Shown: piece by piece, positions 53,222-62,274 of the stretch
Position numbering within the stretch: position 1 is the first letter of the stretch
Layout: every line of letters begins with the position of its first letter
Assembly (NCBI RefSeq): GCF_001641265.1
Contig: NW_020167542.1
Location: 434,001 to 498,000 of the forward strand
Source of the DNA: Pseudogymnoascus destructans
Lineage: Eukaryota > Ascomycota > Leotiomycetes > Thelebolales > Thelebolaceae
Reading direction: 5' to 3'
Length of the DNA stretch: 64,000 nucleotides
Program-made: the position numbers and the translations under genes
Notes under the pieces: generated by a model
Databases searched by the model: none
Told to the model about the DNA's origin: nothing
The model's input: only the letters and a program-made list of their open reading frames with translations

Positions 53222-54556
53222 ATGTCCTCACGCCGCCGCCTCGTCTCACGCACAAACCAAGACGCAGCAGCGTCCTCCCCGGCCGCACCTCGCACTCAAG
53301 CCTCCTCCTCCGCATCCCGCTCAGCCCTACCCCCGTACGAACCACCAGTCCACCCCCTCACCTTCTCAGCAAAGCAACAACTCACCACGCTCGTCGACGA
53401 CGCCGACTACGGGAAGTACCGCAAGCACCTCGCCACAGCTATCACGACGCTCTCAAACGCGACGGTGGAGAGCAATGACACGCTGAGCCTGGCCAGGATG
53501 AAGCTGGAGCGGCAGGTTGAGCGGAGGAAGGTGAGGGAGTCGCAGCGGGAAGATGAGGAAGGGGAGATGGAGAAGACGGAGGAGGAGGTTGCGATTGAGG
53601 AACGAGTCGCGAAGCTGGAGGCTGAGGTGGAGAGGCTGACGCAGGAGGCGGAGATGGCGACAAGGGAGCTGATCGATTACTCCGAGGAGTTGAAGAGGCA
53701 AGAAGGCCTAATCAGAGGCGTAGCAGAGAAGGCAGCTACTGCACCGCGGCCTCAGCAGGGCAGCAACCCGAGGAGGCGCCGCGCAACAGACGGCTCGGAC
53801 GACGACAACTCCGACGACCCAGACTTTGAGGTCCCGGACGCCGACGCCGACGCTGGAGCAGACACCCCCAGCGTTACGGAACTCCTCGCCGAAGCCCAAG
53901 CCGCCGCTGCAGCGCAGTACGCCGCGAAATCGATGCGCGCACGGTACGCCGACAACGCCGACTACCAGACCTTCAAGAAGCACGTTCACGATGCCTCGCA
54001 CCACGGTGCCAACGCGCCACCCCTCCCGCCACCATCAGCGTGGTTTCCATCAACGACCGAGGCGAGCGCGCAGGGCCGTATTACGCGCGGCGCGGCGAAC
54101 AATGGCGATGAGAGCGACGAGGACCTCGTATTTGCCGGTGCGGTGAGCAGTCTCAAGTGTCCGCTGACGCTGAAACTATTCGAGGTCCCATATAGCAACC
54201 GCGTATGCCGGCATACATTTGAGAAATCAGCATTGTTAGAGATGTTTGAACGAGGCGCCACGGTATTTTACGAGAATTCGCAGGCGAGGGGACGGAATCA
54301 CGGGCCGGGGTTGAGGAAGCTGAAGTGTCCGAGCTCGGGGTGCGATGTTATGCTGGAGTTGGGGGAGTTTTATGAGGATGAGATGGTGAAGAGGCAGGTG
54401 AAGAGGGCGAAGGCTGCGGAGGCGGCGGCGGAGGGGGATAGTGAGGGGGAGAATGAGGAGGAGGAGGAAAGGCAGGCGGTGGATGTGGATATGGATTCTA
54501 AGGATCAGGAGTTTGATGGATATGAGGAGGTGCAGGTGGCGGGGACGCAGATGTAA
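53222..54556 (+). CDS. NSE2: E3 SUMO ligase NSE2/Mms21 (SMC5/6 complex)
   Basis: SP-RING SUMO ligase of 444 residues, docked on the SMC5/6 complex in DNA repair. Single exon. A coiled coil occupies about residues 85-170 (RQVERRKVRESQREDEEGEM...), consistent with binding the Smc5 arm. An acidic disordered linker follows. The SP-RING lies at about 313-380: SLKCPLTLKLFEVPYSNRVC, then RHTFEKSALLEMF and LKCPSSGC provide the C-x-H-C zinc ligands. The C terminus is acidic (DSEGENEEEEE). Longer than yeast Mms21 (267 residues), as in many filamentous fungi. Convergent with ABD1. Confidence 0.88.
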   Translation: MSSRRRLVSRTNQDAAASSPAAPRTQASSSASRSALPPYEPPVHPLTFSAKQQLTTLVDDADYGKYRKHLATAITTLSNATVESNDTLSLARMKLERQVERRKVRESQREDEEGEMEKTEEEVAIEERVAKLEAEVERLTQEAEMATRELIDYSEELKRQEGLIRGVAEKAATAPRPQQGSNPRRRRATDGSDDDNSDDPDFEVPDADADAGADTPSVTELLAEAQAAAAAQYAAKSMRARYADNADYQTFKKHVHDASHHGANAPPLPPPSAWFPSTTEASAQGRITRGAANNGDESDEDLVFAGAVSSLKCPLTLKLFEVPYSNRVCRHTFEKSALLEMFERGATVFYENSQARGRNHGPGLRKLKCPSSGCDVMLELGEFYEDEMVKRQVKRAKAAEAAAEGDSEGENEEEEERQAVDVDMDSKDQEFDGYEEVQVAGTQM

Positions 54557-54969
54557 AGATCGTATTTGGGATGGGATTTAATGGCGTTTGGGCTTGGGCC
54601 TGGCGGATGGGGACTTGATACCTTTATGGATGGATGACCGATGGTGGCGTTCGATCACTCTTGTGGTTATATGTAATATCCTATGCAATGGCGTATAGCT
54701 AATTCACATTGCACTTTGGCTGAAATGGAGTTGAATATTTCGTAATGTTTTGTATTTTCAGGTCAGTGACTAGAGTTCGCAAAAATCACCCATATGCTAT
54801 GCTTTCCATACCAAAACGCCGTCAGTAACGATTTTATCGCCCCTTAAAAGATACTCTCCCCCTTATTCCCAGGGTATGAGTGCGCTTTTTTTCTCTATCC
54901 ATATAAGCATGGTCTCAGATTTAACCTCCACTAAGTAATGTAAATCCTACTAAGCAACATCTCACAACC
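54557..54969. other. intergenic, convergent 3' ends
   Basis: AT-rich 3' flanks of NSE2 and ABD1. No gene, repeat or RNA is seen. Confidence 0.5.
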
Positions 54970-56643
54970 CTACACCTTATAAAAGCAAAACGCCACATAA
55001 AACTCCGCCGCCTCCATCTCCTCATCACTCACCAACAAGCCCCCACCCCCTCGTCCCCTAACCCCCATTCTTTCACTCAACGGTCCCAACACCGGATCGT
55101 CCTTCTCCGCGCGCCAGATCTCACCAAACGACTTGTGGTACTGCATCTCGAGGTTGTAGTCCTCAGCGATAGCACGGAACGCCTCCCACGGGACCACGTA
55201 CTCGGGCACCTCCTCGACAGCCTCGTGGAGGAAGAAGTTGTACTTCCACCCGAAAGGGGGGCGGAACACGCCGTCGGCGGGAGTTTGATCCGCGAAGCGC
55301 ACGCGGTATATGTCGTTGCCCCACTCGGCCGTCCCGGCGATCTCACCCTCGTCCAGATCCGCTGGCGCAGCGCCATCGGCAGAAACAGCAGCTGAAGGTT
55401 TCCCCTCTGCCGCGCCATCGGCCGGAGCTGGCGCTGCGGCCTTCTTAGCAGCCTGGCGCTCATTGAATTCCACTACGCGCGCACTCAGAACATCAGAGTC
55501 CGGGATACAGCCAATGAACCTCCCCCCCTTCTTGAGGGCGCCAGCCACATTCTTCAGCATTATGCGAGCCTTGTGCTCGGACTGGAAGGCATAGTGCATC
55601 GCGAACATCATGCTGACGACGTCGAACTGGCCACCGCTGAAGCGGGACGGGCCGCCTGAGGCGTCAAAGCCGACTTCCCGCACAATAGGCACTTTCTCGA
55701 TGGACTCCCCGAAGCAGTCTTGCACTGCGAACTCGCCGTGGAATAGGCGGGGTGGGGGACGGTTGTTGTACCCGCCGCGTCCACCACGGCCGCCTCTGCC
55801 GCCGCCACCACGGCTAGCCATCTGGCTGTACCGCTCACGTGCCTGTCCGATAGACACATCGGCCGGGTCGAGACCGACGTAAAGATCCACAGGCTGAGGC
55901 GCCTGCTGCCACTTCCCTAGATCCCCCCCCTTTCCACACCCCATATCCAGCACCAACAGCCCCTTCACTGGTGGGGCACCATACACTGGCTGCTGTCCAC
56001 CAGGAGTGAAGTCCTCACTCGGCGAGAACTTCTGGATAATGGTGCTCTTGATCCAGTTATTGAAGCTGCGAAGCCCCTTGATATGGCTGTCTGTGCGGCG
56101 CCAGTCGCGGCCACGCTCAGGCACGGCGTTATAATGCTGCGTCACCGCATCATGAACACCGCGCGCGTTGTGTGCTGCGACGGCATCACGGTGCTCCTTC
56201 TCGCGCTGCTGCTGGCGCTGCCGGATCTCGTCACGCTCGCTGTCGGTGATGCGTGCGCGGCCGGTGGGGCGTTTCTTGCGGGGACGGTCTTCGTCGTCGT
56301 CGTCGCCGGTGTTTGCTGGGTGTGCTGCGGCGACGGGTTTGGGGGAGGAGGGACGCTCGTCGCGGCGGGGGGTGGAGCGGGAGGGGGAGATGGAGGAGCG
56401 GCGGCGTTTGCGGGCTGGTTCGAGCTTGGTGGCGTCGAAGGGCTCGGGTTGGGGTTCGTAGGGACCTTTGGATTTGGAGCCGTGAGAGTTGGATTCACCT
56501 GCGGCGTGGTCTGAGTTCACATGGGTGGGTGTGGAGGTCGCGGATGAGGTTGTTCTGTTCCTTCGTTTTGCGGGTTCGAGCTTGTTCGCAGTGAAGGGTT
56601 GCGGTTGAGGTTCAGAGACCTCAACAGCGGCGTCTGAAGCCAT
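54970..56643 (-). CDS. ABD1: mRNA cap guanine-N7 methyltransferase
   Basis: Nuclear enzyme that methylates the GpppN cap using S-adenosylmethionine, 557 residues, single exon. The SAM-binding motif GLLVLDMGCGKGGDLGKW (about residues 229-247) is diagnostic. HYNAVPERGRDWRRTDSHIK, then LRSFNNWIKSTII is the conserved entry helix of cap methyltransferases. FDVVSMMFAMHYAF follows as the acceptor-binding block, and the end is EFYVAFCFYK. The N terminus is disordered with a duplicated EPQPxPFxAxKLEPAxxR unit (residues 11-39 and 63-92). Two further insertions occur: an RGG-like Gly/Arg run (GGGGRGGRGGRGGYNNR) and an Ala/Pro-rich loop. Divergent from RPN7. Confidence 0.93.
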   Translation of the reverse strand: MASDAAVEVSEPQPQPFTANKLEPAKRRNRTTSSATSTPTHVNSDHAAGESNSHGSKSKGPYEPQPEPFDATKLEPARKRRRSSISPSRSTPRRDERPSSPKPVAAAHPANTGDDDDEDRPRKKRPTGRARITDSERDEIRQRQQQREKEHRDAVAAHNARGVHDAVTQHYNAVPERGRDWRRTDSHIKGLRSFNNWIKSTIIQKFSPSEDFTPGGQQPVYGAPPVKGLLVLDMGCGKGGDLGKWQQAPQPVDLYVGLDPADVSIGQARERYSQMASRGGGGRGGRGGRGGYNNRPPPRLFHGEFAVQDCFGESIEKVPIVREVGFDASGGPSRFSGGQFDVVSMMFAMHYAFQSEHKARIMLKNVAGALKKGGRFIGCIPDSDVLSARVVEFNERQAAKKAAAPAPADGAAEGKPSAAVSADGAAPADLDEGEIAGTAEWGNDIYRVRFADQTPADGVFRPPFGWKYNFFLHEAVEEVPEYVVPWEAFRAIAEDYNLEMQYHKSFGEIWRAEKDDPVLGPLSERMGVRGRGGGGLLVSDEEMEAAEFYVAFCFYKV

Positions 56644-57219
56644 ATTGGCCTTCAGATTGGTCTGATATCTTTGGATGTATTGGTATAAGAATTAAATTGT
56701 AAGTTGTAATTGTAAATTATTTGTAGTTGTCTTGTTAGTTAGAGCATCAAAAGGTTCAGTAATTGTCGTCGAGCCTGAGGCTAGAGCAGCCTTGTGCCAG
56801 GGTTGGGACCCGGCTCCAGGAAGCGTGGACGTTTTACCTAGGAAAGGCTGTACCGTAATAATTACAGCCCCAAGAGATTAGGAGTAATTAAGAGCACTGG
56901 TTTTATATATAGTTTTCTATAAACACTTCCTGAGCTCGAAGTTACTGTTATATATAGTTTATTTCTATAACCCTGAGGGTACATACCTCCATAGCTTCGT
57001 CACTGGCAGCCTTCAAATAAAGGCATCCACAAGTGTCGACGTTTTACCCACCTCCCAGGATACGCGGCGCTAGTGTTGCCTCGCGGTGTGAGCTTGTGAG
57101 CTTCTGGCCCAAAGGCGATTATAGCATCACCAAACGCACCCACGACCTCACAATCGAACCGCGTTTCCAATCTCTACCATCCCCGACCCAACTCTCCACC
57201 TCCAGGTTCGAACTTCACC
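56644..57219. promoter_or_regulatory. divergent promoter region of ABD1 and RPN7
   Basis: 576 bp. GACGTTTTACC occurs twice (about 56830 and 57038), and TTATATATAGTTT-type elements occur twice (about 56902 and 56950). No proteasome-type GGTGGCAAA element is seen. Confidence 0.45.
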
Positions 57220-58824
57220 ATGGGTTCCGAACCACAATACGCGAAATACCCCCTCCTCCCTCTCGCCCAGAACATCTTCACCCTCACAAACGCAGCCGCG
57301 CCAAAATCCGTACAGCAAGCTTCCCTCAAGAGCCTTCAAGATGCCATCTCCGAACACAAGATGGCGCCGCTGTACAAGTACCTCGCACATCCTACAGAGG
57401 GCGTTTTAAACGGGTCGGGCCAGAGCACGTCGTCACAATCGACCAAGCCTACGGGACGGAAACCGAGCGTGGGCATGGTAACTAGCAAGAATGCTGTGTC
57501 TCAGGTTGACCTGCCGTGGGACGAGGCTCTGTATGAGAAGCTGAAGAAGGATAATGATGAGGAGCTGGAGAAATTCCAGAAGGAGGAAGAGGATGCCGAG
57601 GAGCAGGCTGGCGAGACAGAGATCCAAGCTGCTCGGGGGAAGAGGGCAGAGTTCTACGCACGAGTTGGTGATAAGGTATAATTTTATACAGCAACACATA
57701 CGAGAAGGTGCTGACTATTACATCAGGACAAGGCAATTGCAGGTTACGAAGCAGTATTCGAAAAGACGGGTGTTTTGGGCACAAAGATCGACCTGGTCCT
57801 CGCGATCATCCGCCTTGGGCTCTTCTACGGCGACAAGGTCCTCGTTAAGAAGCAAGTCGAGCGAGCATCAGCCCTGGTGGAGAGCGGCGGTGACTGGGAT
57901 CGTCGCAACCGCCTAAAGGCCTACGAGGGCTTGCACCTCCTCACTGTGCGCGACTACAACCAGGCCGCTCCTCTCCTCCTCGACAGTCTCTCCACCTTCA
58001 CCAGCTATGAGCTGTGCTCGTACTCCAACCTCGTCGTATACTCCGTCCTTGCCGGCTCCGTATCCCTCAAGCGCGTTGACTTCAAATCCAAGGTCGTCGA
58101 CGCCCCCGAAATCAAAGCCATCCTAGGCGAAGGCGAAGACAAGCTCTCCGCGCTCTCCGGCGCTCTCTCCGCCGGCCCCGGCTCCAACAACGACGCCGAC
58201 ATGCACGACGCGCCTTCCAAGCACGCGAAGACAGCCGTCAACCTGACGACACTCGGTTCCGGGGCCGCCGACCACTCCGAGACCGAGGCACCGATCGACT
58301 TCTCGCCGCTGGCGCAGCTGGTCAGCAGCCTGTACACAGGCAGCTACCGCTCGTTCTTTGGTGCGCTCGCGGCCGTCGAGGAGAACTTCCTCACGCAGGA
58401 CCGCTACCTGTACGAGCACCGCGGGTGGTTCGTGCGCGAGATGCGGCTGCGCGCGTACCAGCAGCTGCTGCAGAGCTATCGCGTCGTGGGGCTCGAGAGC
58501 ATGGCTAACGACTTTGGCGTCTCGGTGGACTTTCTCGATCGGTAAGAACACCCACAACCCCACCCCCCCCGCGTTAATTGGGACTATTTTTGAGAGTGGA
58601 TGTGCTAACGGATCTTTGATACAAGTGACCTGGCGAAGTTCATCGCGGCGGATCGCATCCCTTGTACGATCGACCGCGTGACGGGGAAGGGGGTGATCGA
58701 GACGAATAGGCCGGATGATAAGAATAAGCAGTATAATGATGTGGTTAAGCAGGGAGATCAGCTGATCACGAAGTTGCAGAAGTATGGGCAGGCGGTGAGG
58801 CTGAGGGGGAGCGAGAGGGCTTAG
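57220..58824 (+). CDS. RPN7: 26S proteasome regulatory subunit RPN7
   Basis: PCI-domain subunit of the 19S lid, 489 residues from exons 57220-57675, 57727-58541 and 58626-58824 (introns 51 and 84 nt, GTATAA and GTAAGA donors). N-terminal TPR-like helical repeats include DKAIAGYEAVFEKTGVLGTK and IDLVLAIIRLGLFYGD. The PCI part spans SYRSFFGALAAVEENFLTQD to FLDRDLAKFIAADRIPCTID, and the C-terminal helix DVVKQGDQLITKLQKYGQAV joins the lid helical bundle. An Ala/Ser/Asp-rich insertion (about 58140-58260) breaks the repeat array. The paralogue CSN1 was considered; the N terminus and C-terminal helix fit RPN7 better. Confidence 0.9.
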
Positions 58825-59832
58825 ATGGGTGGGGTAGACGGGGTGTGTAGGGGATTAGACGGGGAATAGTGTATGATATGAAGACGTCAGAGAGACCATT
58901 GATCATTGATTGAAGCATCGTGTGGATGGAATTATGACTTGCCTCGTGTTGAAGGGTTTTTGCTTCGTGCGAGGCTTCGTGTGGGATCAGTTGTGTCCTG
59001 GAGTCATATAGGTCCGTTGTTAAGAGAGCCACTCGGATAGTTCCCGCGTTATTTTAAGTCTGACGCATCTATATGGTATTATAGACCCGTTTGTCGCTCT
59101 GCGGGAGTCATATATATCTATATATCCTTGTTCAGCAGGCGGCCATATGTAATTTGACAGGATTATATCGATTATGGGGTTTGTGGGTTGTTAGGGTAGC
59201 AGCCGCCGTCATCAACACGCGGGGCAGCGACACTTGCTTGAGTGGAGGCGGCCGCTTTCTCAATGGAACCCCTTCACCCCTTCCCGCTCTCTCCAAACCC
59301 TTATTTTTTATTCTACTTCATCCATTTTATTCTTCTCACCTCCCACCCTTTTAATTCCTTATTTCCCCAATATCCTCCCCGTCCTCCTTCCCTCGACCAT
59401 CATCAACATCAATCCTCTCAATCGGCGTGCTCTCCATCTCCCAACAAAACCTCGGCCAGCAGTCGTCTGACTCGCAGCGCCAACGCCGACCGGGCCCGAA
59501 GCCTTCCTCTTCCCCTCTCACCCCAGCCGGAGATCATAGGCTACGGACTTCGCCCTCCACCTCCGCACCCTCGCACCCTGTCATCCTCCTCCGCACCCTG
59601 TCATCCTCCCCCACTACTATCCTGCCCGCCTCCAGATCTCCGCACTCCGACTCGCTGTACCGCGCCTTTTGCCTGGCCTCCAGGGCCTATTACGTCTCCC
59701 GCCTTGCTTCAGTTCCACTCCACTACTCCCCTCTGTCCGACGACAGACGACTGCCATTCGGCCACTACTCCACTGTGAAACAAAGAGTACAGCCTGCGAA
59801 AGGCCGTACTTGAGAGCGACGACCCCGCCATC
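58825..59832. other. intergenic and 5' region of alanine aminotransferase
   Basis: 1 kb without a credible gene. The left is the RPN7 3' flank. From about 59250 it is strongly pyrimidine-rich (CT tracts), typical of highly expressed fungal promoters. GCACCCTGTCATCCTCC occurs twice (about 59573 and 59591). Confidence 0.5.
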
Positions 59833-61795
59833 ATGGCCTTACCAAGAGTCTCTGCGTCTGGTGCTTGTAACCGCTTCACCACCTTATCTCGTTCCTTCTC
59901 TTCCTCCTCTACAACTTCGGCTTTGACTAGATTCGGCCTGGAGACTGTGTTACTTGGTAAGCCTCTCTTGCTTTTTCCTTATCCTTATATGCGCGCGTGC
60001 CGCTCTGTGCATCCCGGCAAGACCAGTGGTTGAGCAGTGGTTGAGCAGTGGTTGAGCTGGCGGCCCCTGCAGATAATCTGCAAGGAGGGGTATTATAACC
60101 CCTGCGGTCCGAGTTTGTCAGCTCGCACACTCATACTGTATCTATATTCCTTTTGTCCACCGCTATATACTCCCTCTCACCACGCATCTCTTATTCGACC
60201 ATTCAAACTAACAGTCCGCCGCACAGGAAAACAACATCCTCCCATCCGCTCCTCATCCCTTACCTACCGCACAATGTCCACCTCCCCAAGGCTGCGAAGC
60301 CTCAACATCGACAACATAAATCCCCACGTCCGCAAAGCCGAATACGCCGTCCGCGGTGAGCTCGCCGTAAAGTCGGAAGAATACCGCGCACAGCTCGCCA
60401 GCGGAAAAGGCAGCGACCTCCCCTTCGACGATGTCATCTCAGCCAACATCGGTAACCCACAACAACTCGACCAGAAGCCCATCACCTTCTTCCGCCAGGT
60501 GCTGAGTCTCCTCGAGTACCCCCCACTACTGGAGAAGGAGGACGTCCTTCTGAACCAGCTCGGCTACAAGAAGGATGTCATCGAGCGCGCAAAGTGGCTG
60601 CTCGAGCAAGTCGGGAGCGTTGGTGCATACAGCGCCAGCACCGGTCCCCAGGGGATAAAAGAGAGCATCGCCAAGTTCATCGAGAGTACGCCCCCACTCC
60701 CCCCCCCCTTCAACCCAAACCCCAAACTAACACCACCCCCCAGAACGTGACGGCCACCCCGCAGACCCCTCCTCCATCTACCTCAGCGCCGGCGCCTCCT
60801 CCGGCGTCAACACGCTCCTTCACATCATCTGCGCGGGCCCCAAAACCGGCATCCTAGTTCCCATCCCCCAATACCCCCTCTACACCGCAACCCTCTCCCT
60901 CCTCGACGCCACCTGCGTCCCCTACTACCTCGACGAAGCCAACGCCTGGTCCACCTCCGCCGAGAGCATCACCTCCGCCCTCACCACCGCAAAGGAAGCC
61001 GGAACAGACGTCCGCGCCATCGCCATCATCAACCCCGGCAACCCCACAGGCGCGTCGCTGTCCTACAAGGACATCGAGTCCGTGATCGACCTCGCCGCCT
61101 CCGAGCACCTCGTCATCCTCGCCGACGAGGTCTACCAAACCAACGTCTTCATTGGCAAGTTCCACAGCTTCAAAGCCGTGCTGAGGGATATGCAGAAGAA
61201 GAACCCAGGGAAGTACGACACCGTCGAGCTGGTCAGTTTGCACTCCGTATCCAAGGGCATTGTAGGAGAATGCGGACACCGCGGGGGGTACTTCGAGCTC
61301 TGCGGCTTCGACCCAGAAGTCGTGGCGCAGATCTACAAGTTCGTCAGCATCTCCCTCTGCGCCCCCGTCATCGGCCAGTGCCTCGTGGAGTTAATGGTCA
61401 ACCCCCCCACCGAAGGCGAGCCATCCTACGACCTCTACAAATCCGAGCGCGACGGCATCTTCGCCGGCCTCCAATCCCGCGCCACAGCACTACACAAGGC
61501 ATTCCAGGCCATGGAAGGCGTAGAGTGCGGCCCTCCCCAAGGGTCAATGTACCTCTTCCCCTCCATCACCTTACCGCAGAAGGCGATCGAGGCAGCGAAG
61601 GCGGATGGGAAGACGCCCGATGCGTTTTATGCGATGAAGATGCTGGAGGCGACGGGGGTGTGTGTTGTTCCCGGTGCGGGGTTTGGGCAGAAGGAGGGGA
61701 CGCTGCATTTTAGGACTACGTTTTTGGCGCCGGGGACGAGCTGGGTGGAGGGGGTGGCGAGGTTTCATGAGGGGTTTATGGGGGAGTATAGGTAG
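59833..61795 (+). CDS. ALT1: alanine aminotransferase, possible mitochondrial/cytosolic dual start
   Basis: PLP-dependent transaminase interconverting alanine and 2-oxoglutarate with pyruvate and glutamate. Exons 59833-59956, 60215-60685 and 60744-61795 give 548 residues. Exon 1 plus the start of exon 2 encodes a Ser/Arg-rich presequence (MALPRVSASGACNRFTTLSR...). An internal ATG at 60274 (MSTSPRLRSLNIDNINPHV) starts the conserved enzyme and would give a 487-residue cytosolic form. The first intron is 258 nt. NPGNPTGA, ADEVYQTNVF and the PLP lysine in SLHSVSKGIVGECGHRGGY are intact, and the C terminus FRTTFLAP matches the family. Dual targeting through two starts is inference. Confidence 0.92.
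60025..60057. repeat. 11-bp tandem triplet in the ALT1 intron
   Basis: AGTGGTTGAGC repeated exactly three times inside the first intron, upstream of the internal start codon. Confidence 0.8.
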
Positions 61796-62274
61796 AGTGA
61801 TTGAGTTGGATAGGGAAAGTTGTTGTGAGAGGTGGCGTGGTGATGATGTAGTAAGATCGGAATAGACTGGGTGGATAGACTTGGAACCGCATCTCAATCA
61901 TAAATTCGATAAATTCGTATAATTGCTTTCCGCACCCTGCACCCCAGTCAACTAAAACATTTTTAGGCGCCTCCCACAACACCTCAACATACTCCGTCGG
62001 ACCACCCTTCCTGCCCCCGCCCCAATCCATCACACCTCCCCCCTCCACACCTCAGCCCCCCCCCCGCCCTCACCCCATAGCAAACCGCCATCGTGAAATC
62101 CACCGCCCCCGTCCTCGAGAAGCACAGCAACGCCATCACCTTTCTACAAGCGCTCCAGCGAGTGGTTCTCCCACCCACTTCACTCTCCTTAATCGCCATG
62201 TTGGAATTTTGTCAACACCAACCAGAACCCCTGCTGGTTCCAACCAAGTTACTTCCACCCCATTCTATTTCACA
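61796..62274. other. intergenic, convergent 3' ends
   Basis: 3' flanks of ALT1 and the P450 gene. There is a C-rich run near 62056-62066. I see no gene. Confidence 0.5.

Noticed and set aside
59242..59813. Frames upstream of ALT1 (Pro/Ser/His-rich)
   Set aside because: Located in a pyrimidine-rich promoter or leader, overlapping in several frames, no conserved features.
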